NCBI GenBank assembly: GCA_037043015.1
Contig: CM073329.1
Location: 9,006,648-9,070,647, forward strand
DNA from: Bryum argenteum
Lineage: Eukaryota; Streptophyta; Bryopsida; Bryales; Bryaceae
DNA: 64,000 nucleotides
Direction: 5' to 3'
The notes below the pieces were generated by a model, which did no database searches, was not told where the DNA came from, and saw only the letters and a list, made by a program, of their open reading frames with translations. Made by a program: the position numbers and the translations under genes. Below, one piece after another: positions 22,683-33,944 of the stretch; the stretch's first letter is position 1, and every line of letters begins with the position of its first letter.

Positions 22683-23507
22683 ATTTAGCTCGAGTCGAGC
22701 TAAATGGGCGTACAGCTCTGATTCACTGCAAGCCCATTTAGCTCGAGTCGAGCTAAATGGGCTTGACCGCTACGAGGCGATGACTGGTGAATCGGAGAGC
22801 ATGACGCCCATTTAGCTCGACTCGAGCTAAATGGGCTTGCAGTGAATCATATTTGTACGCCCATTTAGCTCGACTCGAGCTAAATGGGCTTGCGATGATG
22901 AATCATATTCATGCGCCCATTTAGCTCGAGTCGAGCTAAATGGGCTTGATCTGCTATGATTCACTGCAAGCCCATTTAGCTCGACTCGAGCTAAATGGGC
23001 TTAACCTACAACGGAGTGGTGTGCCCATTTAGCTCGACTCGAGCTAAATGGTCATCCGGTTTTAACTTCGTCGTGGTGAGAGTTGAGCAGTTATCTTGAA
23101 GTCCATTTAGCTCGAGTCGAGCTAAATGGTCATTAAGAAAACTGTTCATCATTCTTACCTTGAAGCTGTTGAAACTTGATGACTATTTAGCTCGACTCGA
23201 GCTAAATGGTCCTCCTCTCAACATGCTTCGGGGTAAACAAAATGTATTAAGATCTTCAAGTCCATTTAGCTCGAGCCGAGCTAAATGGTCATCCAGGTTT
23301 AACTGCCGCGGTGAGTGGTGAACAATTATCTCGATGACCATTTTGCTCAAGTCGAGCTAATTGTTCATTGAGAAAACTGTTCATCACGCTTACCTCGAAG
23401 GTGTTAAAGCGTGATGACCATTTAGCTCGAGTCGAGCTAAATAGTCGTTAGTATACACGTGCATCGTGACTGAGTGGTGAATTCTTATCGAGTCGAGCTT
23501 AATGGTC
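22683..23507. repeat. Palindrome array A2, in the first intron of the element A DUF7869-type gene
   Basis: Eleven good copies plus a degenerate one and a terminal half-site, in the 1.19-kb intron 22410-23599. The first seven carry the same CCCATTTAGC..GCTAAATGGG extension as array A1; later copies have GTCCATTT..AAATGGTC. Spacers again recur in both orientations (for example AGTGAATCATA and TGATTCACT). Confidence 0.88.
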
Positions 23508-23605
23508 ATATATTCTCAATGGTAGTAATCATTTCTGACTGCACGTAAATATAGCTACCAGTGATTTCTCATGATTGTTTATTTATTGCTGGCATTCAGG
23601 TTATC

Positions 23606-26551
23606 ATGGAATTGAGTGAATCCGATGGCGACGATGATTTGCAGCGTCTTTTTTCGGAGGTACTGGACTTACTTATTTTGCATAATACAATATTGTTCTG
23701 AGATCATCCATTCGTACTAATTCGTCTATGTTTGTGGTCTTTTAGGACTTGGATGGTCCTTCTGAGCTTGTTCTTCCGGACCATTTAAAAGATTGCCCCA
23801 GGACTACCCGAAGTAAATGGGTTACGAAATTTGTGACACTTCTCAACGATAGTGGGGACGTTGTTGGTGAAGGCATTTGTCAGACTGACGGGCTGAAAGA
23901 ATGCTTGAGAGTAATGACGAGCCCGTATGTGAAGATCAAGTAGTTGTGCAGATCGTGAAGTGCTTAAATTTCGACTACGTTCTCTGCTGAGACCATTTAC
24001 GGGACCAGGAGTGGAAGCTCAGCCATGCTATGCACGAGGGTTGGTCACTACTTGATCATTTACGAGTTGATCAATTCAACGTCAGCTGTTTATGCCCGCG
24101 ATCATCCAAAGAAGAAGGGGTGCGACCGTATGATTTGGGAGAACGGAACCAACGGTTTGTGAGGACCAAGAGGGAGGAGGAGCTTTTGACGTTGGATTCA
24201 TCAACTTGGTTGCAAGCAAGATTTCTTTGCAAAGAAGAACTGTTGCCAACCTTTCCCCGTGAGAAAATTATGGCTCTCCGGAAGCAGATGTACGAGGCGT
24301 CGGGTTTTAAATTTAAATCACATTTCAAGATAGATGTTCATAATCGTTTTCATCAGGCACCGAGACGGCACGATGATGGTAACCACTGAAGGCATTGATG
24401 TTTTGCGCGCGTGCATGGCAACATATTAGTGGAGTTCCGATTTCCACATTTTACAAGGCGGAAGGCGGAAGCTGCGCTGGACTACGTGCTCGCCACCATG
24501 GGAATGTTGGTCAGAAGAAACCACGATTGCATGTAAAGCAAGTTGTTGCTACTTTGAAGACATTCATTGACAATGCTGCTGATCATATGCCTCACCGGTC
24601 GAAGATGTTGACATCCGGTGAGAAGGTTGTCTCTCGGTCCTTGCCATCGTCCTTCAGATGGAAGGATGCTATACCAGGGATCAATGACATCAATGAGAGG
24701 TTGGGCTTGAAGTCTATTTCTCAGAGCACACTGAGCAGGATTAGGAGGTCAAAATTTTCAGAGTATTCAAAGAAGGCGCCTGGGGACAATTTTGCTCGTT
24801 GCTCAACTTGTGACAGGATGGAGACAATGATCAAGTCTATGGTACCTGATTCATGTGAAGAGACTATGTGGATCAAGAAGCTAGAGGAGCATTTGCATCA
24901 TCAAGAAACGCATCGTGAGTATTATTATTCAAATCGTTCTCTTTCTATTCAGCGGCCGAGAGATGTCCTTTGTATAATACATGACAAAATGGATCATGCG
25001 AAGACTGCCTGCCCTGTATTTTCACATAAAACAAAGGCAAATGATGCATTGATGAAGCTTCCAATTGCTGTGACTGGCATGATTGCTCACGGGCATAGCG
25101 ATGTCCGGTATGCTCATTATGGGCTCGATATTTATCCAAGTGATTGCAATCACACTGTTGGATCAATATTAAAGCTTTTACGAGATCTAGAAGGTGTTCC
25201 GATCTCGTATTCGAAGTCATTATTCGCAAATTCGGGGTCGCTGCCTTTATTTGAAGCTGTATTGTTCGGAAAAGAAGGGTGTTTAAACTCTCTTCTACCT
25301 GAAAGTGAAGTTTCTGGGGTGGCGGAGCCTCTACCTCCTGTCCTGCATGTGCAACTGGACAACGCAGCTTCTGACAACAAGAATAGATTTATGTTTTGCT
25401 TTTGGTCTCTTCTGGTACACATGGGTGTGTTCCGTGAAGTATATGTCAATTTCTTGTTAGTTGGACATACCCACGAAGACATTGACGCCCTCTTTGGACG
25501 TTGGAGCATGACTCTCAAAGAGAATGACTTTCTTACACTTCCTCAGTTGATGAAGTCATTTATGGACGCGGAGGCTTTGCCCGTCATTCCTCATTTGATA
25601 GAGGAAATACCTGACTTCGAGGGTTATATCAAAGACTACATTGGTTCCAGAGATGAAATTTTAGTTGGGCATTCGGAGGGTCAGCAGTTCAAGTTTTACA
25701 TGCATGACAATGGATGGCCCATGATGCAGTATAAGATGTTATGCACAGACAAGGAGTGGTTACCTTCTACTAATGGAGGTATAAAATTGTGGAAAGAGGA
25801 CCGAAGTACGGGGAAACCAATGTTACCTACAGGTGACATGAAACCTTTGGCGCCCATTCCCATGAAGAACCGTGATGACATTGTAAAAGGCATTGGAGGG
25901 TTTATTAAGATGTGGGAGACTTCAAGTGCGGAGGACATATCAGGAGAATTTGGTCGGCGTCATGAATTTGTTATTCGCTATTGGCGAGCTGTGAAGCTGG
26001 CGTTGGTTGAGCCTATAGAAGTGTCCTCATTTTTGAAGAACGGCTATTGGCCTTTAACTCGAGTACCTGCGACACGAGAATTCTTAAATACTGGCGAACT
26101 GCGAGAGGAATATGGCCGTGATCCGCACTTTATCGGACGGTTGTGTGATAGACCAAGGGAGTCGTTTCGGGTTGGTCGAGATGTTTATGCTGGATATTTT
26201 GTAGCTCTACGTCCAGCTGATGGGGATGCTCGTCCTTTCTGGATTGCTAGGGCTCTAACTGATTTCGATGTTGATCACAACTATCCAGGCTGTATTTAAA
26301 TGCAATATTTTCAACCTGCATCGAAAAATAGTGTTGTTCAGGAAACCTATGCTGGTTGGGATACGAAGAAGACATTCAAATGGAAAGTTGAAGACACTCA
26401 CATTCCGGAATGGCTTCATGCTGATGCTATTTTTACGTCATGGAAATCAAGTGCAAAACTTGGCTCTCGGCGTCCTATTATTTCATTATCGGAGCGTCAA
26501 ATCGACATCATCAAACAAAGTATTGAGCGATTTGACGATGGAGAGGAGTAG
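23606..26551 (+). pseudogene. DUF7869-type gene (putative DDE-type transposase), element A, decayed
   Basis: Coding starts at ATG 23606 (exon 23606-23659, then 23746 on, good GT-AG sites). Recognisable order: FKSHFKIDVHNRFH; HHGNVGQKKP; a C-x2-C pair (ARCSTCDR); HDKMDHAKT; VQLDNAASDNKNR; GHTHEDIDALFGRWS; C-terminal YVFKVGRD-like SFRVGRDVYAGYFVALRP. The three aspartates in HDKMD, QLDNA and HEDID are spaced as in an RNase H-fold transposase; that role is inference. Compared with the element B copy it has frameshifts near 23.9 and 24.36-24.41 kb and an in-frame TAA at 26297-26299 (GCI stop MQYF), so it is a pseudogene. It reads toward the right terminal repeat, about 440 bp away. Confidence 0.75.
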
Positions 26552-26583
26552 CCTGTCATCCCTACTTTATTTGGGCATGCTCA

Positions 26584-26604
26584 TTTAGCTCTAGTCGAGC
26601 TAAA
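26584..26604. repeat. Palindrome in the 3' flank of the element A DUF7869-type gene
   Basis: One copy with a single mismatch (CTCTAG for CTCGAG) in the left arm. Confidence 0.8.
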
Positions 26605-26994
26605 TGACCTCAGTGCAATTTGAGCTGTCTATTTATCGTGTGGTGACTTTTTGCCAATAGATTCATCTTAGAAATGGACGTACTAGAAGTCCTACCATTC
26701 GTAGTTAAGTATTGGTACGGTTTTTATGCCTTAAAGTTAACAATGCAAGTGTTTGTAAATTTTTGGACTTGGTCGTCGATTCCCAGTTTAATTGACTTTA
26801 TCATTTTATTGTGCTCTTTTAGCAAACTGCTGTCAGGATGCATTTTGCTTTGCTATTATCATCATCTTTTGTATTCAGTTTAGGTCTACCACATGCGCGT
26901 TTAGCTCTACATCACGCGCGATTTGCTCTTAAACACGCACGTTTAGCTCGATATATATGTTGGAATTTAGGTCGATTGGTTTTTGAGAGTTTGG
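26605..26994. other. Right subterminal region of element A
   Basis: No gene. It contains degenerate half-sites of the palindrome near 26898-26950 (GCGCGTTTAGCTC and CACGTTTAGCTCG). Confidence 0.5.
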
Positions 26995-27022
26995 ATATTC
27001 CCATTATAACGAATTACGTGTT
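26995..27022. repeat. Right terminal inverted repeat of element A
   Basis: Perfect inverted match to 7858-7885; followed by the target duplication CTTC at 27023-27026. Confidence 0.9.
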
Positions 27023-27233
27023 CTTCATACTATCGTCATCAGCTTCCACCTTAGCTTTCCCCTTCAAGAGGGCTCTCCCAATGATAGGGTAGGTGTTAGC
27101 ATCGACAGGATATCCGTTGATGCTGAAGTCATTCGGATCAAGATTAACACCGATCTGATATGCCTGGTGTATGTCAACGTTGTCGTCCTTGTCGGCGATG
27201 ACGAAAGATTCAGACGCTATCATCTGCAGGACG

Positions 27234-27643
27234 ACGACGAGAAGTCAGACCAAGCAATTTAGCTCGATTCGAGCTAAACAACATGCTAGGAAGGAAATGA
27301 ACGAGTCCATAACTTAGAAGGAAGTCAGAAGTATCAGAGATATCACGTAGTTTAGCTCGACTCGAGCTAAACTACATGTGCAGGAATCCATGTGCAGAAG
27401 CATGCAACTGATTGAGTTTAGCTCGATTCGAGCTAAACTTCAGTCTAAGGAATGCAATCAAGGTTATGAAATAAGTGCGGCCTGAAGGACATGAAATGAC
27501 ATAGTTTAGCTCGACTCGAGCTAAACTATATTACGATCATTGCAGACGAACCCGGAATTCAATGAGGATTTAAAATGATTCAGAGAAAGGAACGGTACTG
27601 ACACCGTTTAGCTCGAGTCGAGCTAAACTGGGCTGTATCTTAC
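27234..27643. repeat. Palindrome cluster in the third coding intron of the element B gene
   Basis: Five copies (about 27258, 27352, 27418, 27505, 27605), mostly extended to AGTTTAGC..GCTAAACT, in a 410-bp intron equivalent to the palindrome-rich intron 12191-12541 of element A. Confidence 0.85.
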
Positions 27644-29060
27644 CATGCTTGCTGTAACGGCTTTTGATCCGGAATAGACAAGGCAGATAGACTCATTGGG
27701 GCCGCAGAAAAGCTTGATGACTTGAAGGTAGAATTCCATTCTCAGCTCGTTGGGGAACATGCTGTACTCCACCTCATTGTACTTTCGGGGCTTCTCGTAC
27801 AGAATGTGTTTGGGGGCTGTGTAGATAGTTTTTATTTCCCCGCGGATCCTCACGGATGTGTGCTTGAGGAAGAGAAGTCGCACGGGCTCCATTGCCTGCC
27901 TACTCTTAGCGGCAAACCCTCCAAGACACTCGTTGGCGGCAGGCTCGTAAATGGACTGGATCAACTCGTATTCCACACCTTCGAAGAAGTAACTGGTCTT
28001 GGCGAAGTGCTGTACATGCTCAAGGTCCTTCTCATCCCCACATATGAACAGCCAGACAGGAACAGCCTTGAGAGAAGGCTTATCTTGTCCTCCGAGAACG
28101 TTCATGAAAATCTCAAAGAACGGTTTCTCGATAGTAGATTTCGCCTTTCCAGCAGCTCCAGGAACGAGTCTGAAGTCGATGATCCCAAAATTGATGTCCT
28201 TGCCATCTTTACTCCAGGAACCTGTTTCCCAGTCATGAAGCTTCATCGGGTTCTCCCTTTGAAAGAACCGAGTGTGAGCAATTCCAGCAGTAGGTTGGAA
28301 TTTCTTTCGGACTTCAAGGAATACTCGGAAGAACTCTTTGGCATATGGCGAGAGAACCTCGCAGCTGCTATTCCGGTGCATAGTTGCCTTCTGGTTGGCG
28401 TAGTATGACTCCGGAACACCCCACTCGAGAAGCACTCGCTTCGACGCTTTTGTTACGTGGTAGTCCTGCTTAAATTTCTTCCACGCCTGAACGTCAAGTT
28501 CGTCGCCCTTGAAAATACCGAGCGTAGGATCGATCTTGTGAAGCTGGAGCTGGGCGATAGCTTTGCGCTTCAATCGTTCTACGTAATCCTTCCATACGTA
28601 GCAGTCCTCGAGCTGAGACTTAGGCTGCTTGAGCACAACCTTCGGGTATTTCAGTTTCCTTGATGGCCCTGACTCGTTCAAGATGTGCCTGCAGAGCTTC
28701 TCGTGGTCCTTCTCGGAGAGGTTGCCAAGGAATTTAAAAAACTCTCGATTGAGAGTTGTATCTCTGTCCGGAAGAAAGCCCTCCTTGTCCTTGAACTTGG
28801 ATCCGTCCATGGATTCGGGGTCGACGAGGTATCCTTGGGCGGCGCAAGTAATCACAGATTCCCAGAGCTTATACAGGTTCTCTGGTGCAGTGATGATCTT
28901 GATCTCGTTAGTAAGGGTAAGCAATTTCTTGCCGCCCTTCTTGTTTAGTTCTCTTTGATGATTGACAACGTCGATCATTGAAAACCTCTCGCTTACAGCC
29001 GCGAAGAATTTCTGCAAAATCGAGTACAGGTAATTTGAGTAAGAATCGACTGGGGCTATA

Positions 29061-29370
29061 CAATTTAGCTCGAATCGAGCTAAACCAAAGGGATTCATGT
29101 TCACTATAATGCATTTTAAGTTTAGCTCGAATCGAGCTAAACAGTACTGCATGTTAAGTTTAGCTCGATTCGAGCTAAACAAAACTGCAAGTGCAGTTTA
29201 GCTCGATTCGAGCTAAACAGTACTGCATGTTAAGTTTAGCTCGATTCGAGCTAAACTTCATTGCATCTGCAGTTTAGCTCGATTCGAGCTAAACTTCATT
29301 GCATCTGCAGTTTAGCTCGACTCGAGCTAAACTTAATCATCTCTGATTTAGCTCGAATCGAGCTAAACAT
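29061..29370. repeat. Palindrome cluster in the second coding intron of the element B gene
   Basis: Eight copies at about 38-bp spacing, central base mostly T or A (GATTC/GAATC); spacers TTCATTGCATCTGCAG and AGTACTGCATGTTAAG repeat in tandem. Confidence 0.88.
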
Positions 29371-30876
29371 TTGTGTGATGGTTCGTAAATGCTTACATCG
29401 TAGCGATTGCTTACTTGCGCAGCGCTTTGGCTTTATTCGTTGCCCCCGCCACCTTTTGGTTGCATCGTGTTTTGGTGGAGGACACCCGAACTCAACCCAC
29501 ACTTTCCGAGCAGCAAGGATATTCGTTGCCCACGTCGGCTTAAACTGAGCGAAGTGATTCACTCTGTTATAAAAAGCCGAAATTTTGCGCAGCTTGTCCT
29601 CATCTTTAGTCCAGACTATGTACGCATTCCAAGTCCGGAAGTCCTTCTTAATAGGTTCGGGGACGGTGTCTTTCTGAATCATCTCCTTCGACGCAGCGAC
29701 GCTGTGCTGGCCGTTAATGATGTAGAATTCGCAGTCCGTCATATCCCGTTCGTCCTTGGGCTTGAACTTCAAGTTGGGCATGACGCACAGAGTCTGCTTG
29801 TGTGACCGGTCCGGCAAATTAATGAGGTAGTTCAGGAGGCTGGTTTGCCCCCTCTTCTCGAAGGCTCGGATTGTCCACGACGCTGGTGCTTCCTTCATCT
29901 TCATGGTGTCAATCTCCAATTTCCGCTGGGGATTATTTTCGAAGACAAATGCGTCTTGGCAGTCCGAGAAGAATTTCTGGTATATGACATTGCAGTTGGT
30001 GTAGTCAATGTCTTCTACCTTGTCGACAATCATAGGGATCTCTGAGACGGCGTCGTTGATAGCGTTTGCCAAATCCTCTTCTGAGACGAGCTTGTTGCGC
30101 CTCGCGTCATCAGCTAGCTTCCTCGACCGTCTCTTTTGAGGCGACGACAATCCAGGGGTTCCAGAACTATTCGCCCCTGTGGATGTTACCCTCAGGGGTT
30201 GATGGTCGGACTCGTGTCGTGGTCCTCGCTATCTATGGGACTCCCCTGTCCCGGTTAGGCTCGAACGCTCGAAGAGAGGTCATTTGAGCTACTTGTTTTG
30301 CTTTTTTTGCTGCAACCGATGCTTGAATGATGGAATTGACGACGTTCCTGAGCTTGAAGGACAGAGCTTTAGCTTTGAGCGGCCCATCGTTCTTCGACCT
30401 CCACTTCCCATCAAGGATCTCAGCTCTGAGAGTGGATTTGACTTCGTCGAAATGTGATGCCTCTAAACTCTCGACCATTGCTACAGAATCGAAGGGCGTC
30501 GCTACTGTGTTGACGGCGATGGTGAAATTATAAGGCGTCGCCCCTGGAGAAGAGCAAATGATCTTGATCACCTCCGGTGTCTCGCAATCAAGCTCTGTGA
30601 TTTTCGTGTCGACATCGATCGTCATCGGCTCAGCGATAGGCCCCTCGTAGCTTACAGGTGTGACGTATGCGCAGCCCAAAGCGCTGTCCAGCTTTTGACC
30701 TTGGTTGCGTCCTTGAATTCGTAGCAATCAAGGTTCATGGTATCATCGCCATCATCGTCATCAACCACCGGTGCCCTTGGCTTGAAGAAGTGGCCAAGCA
30801 AGCCCTTCATCCTCAGCTCACTGCAGTAGTCATGAGATTTTTGAGATTAGTAATGTGCGCGAGTTCGATGCCATAG

Positions 30877-32761
30877 TTTAGCTCGACTCGAGCTAAACTG
30901 GATAGAATTTATTAATCTCTTATGTTAACGTTTAGTTTAGCTCGAGTCGAGCTAAACTACATAGTCGAGGGTCTGAAATATGAATATTGTATGTCGTTTT
31001 TCTGAACATTATATCCATTCTTGTAGGGTCACAGCTCAATCAAGTTACAGGATGTGCGAGTTCATGCCTTAGTTTAGCTCGAGTCGAGCTAAACTCCATA
31101 CTTGTAATTGTCTCATGTGAACATTTAATTTAGCTCGATTCGAGCTAAACTTACTCGACTAAGGTTAGATAAGAAGGGTTATTGAGTCGAGCTAAACAAT
31201 ATTACAGTATGTACAAGTTAGTACCTAAGTTCAGCTCGACTCGAGCTAAACTGAACAGCTTGCAATTGTCCCATGTAAACATGAAGTTTAGCTCGATTCG
31301 AGCTAATCTTATTAGACTATGGTTAGATGTTCATGTTAATATTAGCTTACTATACTAAGGGTCACAGTTTAGCTCGAATCGAGCTAAACAAGATTAGAGA
31401 ATGTGCGCAAGATTACCTTTGTTTAGCTTGACTTCTGCTGAACTCAATAACTAGCAAATTTGTTATGTTACAATAGGTTTAGCTTGATTCGAGCTTTACA
31501 AATTTACAGAGGGATTTTGTCACTTATTAAGGGTTTCAATTTAGCTCGACTCGAGCTAAACTTAGTTACAGTTTGTGCACGTTAGTAACTTAGTTTAGCT
31601 CGACTCGAGCTAAACTCAACAGCTCGCAAGTGTCTCATGTGAACATGAGGTTTAGCTCGATTCGAGCTAAACTTCTTAGACGAAGGTTAGATGTTAATGA
31701 TAATGCTAACGTACTATACAAAGGGTCAGAGTTTAGCTCGATTCGAGCTAAACAAGATTACAGTATGTGGGAGATAAACTAAAGAGCTAGCAATGGTCTC
31801 ATGTGACTTTTATGTTTACGTAGTTTCGAGCGTTACATTTGAATCTAAGATTAGATATTACGTTTAATTCTAAATCTATAATGGACTCAGTTTAGCTCGA
31901 ATTGAGCTAAACTCAACTGAGTTACAGTATGTACGAGTTGGAAGCCTTAGTTTAGCTCGAATCGAGCTAAACTTCATTAATTTTCATTGCTCTTATGCGA
32001 ACATTTAGTTTAGCTCGAATCGAGCTAAACTTCATAGCTTAAGGTTAGTTATAATCAAGTTTTCTATCAATTTTAAAACAGGTAAATTCGAACTAATGTA
32101 GGTTACAGTTTAGCTCGAGTCAAGCTAAACTGAATTACAATTGCTGCGAGTTGGCTGCTGTAGTTTAGCTCCGCTCGAGCTTAACTTAAAATATTTTAAT
32201 ATTATCTTATATAAACGTTTAGTTTAGCTCGAATCGAGCTAAACTTTATAGTCAAAGGTTAGATATAATTTATTGTATGTTATGTTTGGTTTGAGTTTAG
32301 GGTCACAGTTTAGCTCGAGTCGAGCTAAACTGAAATACAGTTGAGGCGATTTGGATGCCTTAGTTTAGCTCGACTCGAGCTAAACTGAATAGATTAACAT
32401 AGAGAACGTGTAGTTTAGCTCAATTCGAGCTAAACTTAGTTACCATTTGAGCTAAACTTAGGTATCATTACGTTTTTAATGTCTTCCTATTCAGGTACAT
32501 TTTAAAATATTTAGGGCCACAGTTTAGCTCGAGTCGAGCTAAACTTAGTTACCATTTGCCTGGGTTGGATACTATAGTTTAGCTCGACTCGAGCTAAACT
32601 AAATAGAATCCTATATTCGCCTATGCGAACGTGTAGTTTAGCTCGAATCGAGCTAAACTTCATACTCTAAGATTGGATAATCTTGTGTTTTTTATCTCGT
32701 TCTTAACCAGGACAATTCTACATACTGTCAGGAGCTTAGTTTAGCTCGACTCGAGCTAAAC
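30877..32761. repeat. Palindrome array B1, in the first intron of the element B minus-strand gene
   Basis: About 26 copies including degenerate ones and half-sites, extended to AGTTTAGC..GCTAAACT rather than the element A form. Spacing alternates roughly 55 and 85 bp. The central base uses all four letters. The array lies upstream of acceptor 30820; the matching 5' exon donor (AGGAG/GTACGTTAGG) is at 49465, now separated by element C. Confidence 0.88.
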
Positions 32762-33310
32762 TTTCAGCCTCTCAGTATCCATTTTTACAGAGTTAGAGGT
32801 GGTTTCAGCTTTGCGAGTGATTTCAATTAGCACCTTTCTCCCATTCCAGCCATTTCTGTAAGCTGGAAGGTCCAATTTCCTGATGGTCGTCTTCGGCCTT
32901 GTCGTATGTCTGCACAACATACGAGCCTACAGTTTTAAAAAAAAGCAATAGCAATCTACAAACTTTGCTGCGATTCTTAGTTTGCAAACTACGCTGTCAT
33001 TACAAACTGGTTTCTAAATACAATTGCTAGAATCTCAAACTACCAAATCTGCTGGCACTGAATTGAGCACATTAAAGCTTCTTAACAGCATTTCAAATGT
33101 CTGATCATTCACAGTATTGAAAGACTTCAATCTAGCTTCAATCTAGCTACTAACGACATACTTGGATAATATTCCAGGCAAACCACATATACAATATACA
33201 TGCAGCCGCTTGCAATATTGGAATACTGTGCACAGCACTACTACACCTGCTGTCGAAAAATTCCTAAACCCTATTACAACAAAGCTCCAAAACAGAACGA
33301 ATTAATGTGC
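32762..33310. other. Element B first-intron DNA left of element C, no gene seen
   Basis: Ordinary composition with no recognised ORF. It ends at the 10-bp sequence ACAACATTGC, which recurs with one change on the other side of element C. Confidence 0.5.
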
Positions 33311-33944
33311 ACAACATTGCGGGGAATGTAGAGGTGTGAGCGGTGAGCGGTGAGGTCCAAGATGGAATGGGTGGACTTGAACATTTTAAAAATTTTCTGT
33401 GAAAGATAGAGACCCTATGACCATTGATTTAAGCGTTTTCAAAATTTGTAAGGATTAATTTTGTCCAATTGAGTACCCCAAATCCGTGGATTTAGATCCT
33501 ATTTCCATGTGAATGCGATCGTCGACCCACTTTATAGATCATTAAGGAGGGAATTCTGGCCCCATATTTTACTGTCGTATAGAAATTAGGGCTGACGTCA
33601 TCGTGCCCAAATCATATGGAATTGGGGGTCACCAATGTCTCTAAATATAGTTTAATATTTTTTACACACTTTTATTTGAAATGCGGTATTTAGATTATAT
33701 TTTATTTAGTGACATTTAATTTGGAGTAGTGATTTGTACATTAAAATTAGGGCTGACGTCATCATTTCCATTACAGTGTATTTTCTTTCGTGAACCAGTT
33801 AATGTGTGTTAAGATATCAACCACAATCACGATAGGTAATAATTCAATACCGAATTCAAAAACATATAAATAAATAGTATATTATGGCAAACACAAATAC
33901 ATGGCGCTATCAAGTCGAGCACCTATCGGAAAACAAAGCACATA

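Larger units (their letters stand above)
7858..27022. mobile_element. Element A: 19.2-kb transposon with 28-bp terminal inverted repeats
   Basis: Both ends carry a perfect 28-bp inverted repeat starting AACACGTAATTCGTTATAAT, at 7858-7885 and, inverted, at 26995-27022, flanked by the 4-bp direct repeat CTTC. Removing the element and one CTTC joins the reading frame of the element B gene without loss or gain of a base. Contents in order: FCP1-like remnant (-), ParB/methyltransferase-like gene (-), first-intron palindrome array, AT-rich core, second palindrome array in the first intron of the DUF7869-type gene (+). The perfect ends but broken transposase suggest it was moved in trans or decayed after insertion. 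Superfamily not assigned. Confidence 0.85.
27023..30810 (-). pseudogene. ParB-like / DNA amino-methyltransferase-like gene, element B, interrupted by element A
   Basis: Start ATG at 30810 after acceptor ACTGCAG at 30820. Recognisable exons: about 30233-30810, a ParB-like exon from about 30186 to 29390 (FYIINGQHSVAASKEM, WATNILAARKVWVEFG), a methyltransferase-like exon 27644-29011 (FGIIDFRLVPG in the motif IV place; FYLQVIKLFCGPNE and SGSK near the end) and an exon from 27233 to 27023 (SFVIADKDD). Intron positions match the element A gene. The last exon is cut by element A and continues at 7853. Independent damage: the N-terminal frame changes near 30.7 kb, and the ParB exon does not join in phase to the next. 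It was therefore probably inactive irrespective of the insertion. Related to, but well diverged from, the element A and C genes. Confidence 0.7.

Noticed and set aside
24395..26299. Intact 634-codon transposase
   Set aside because: Comparison with the element B copy shows upstream frame changes and that the terminating TAA interrupts a frame that continues to 26551.
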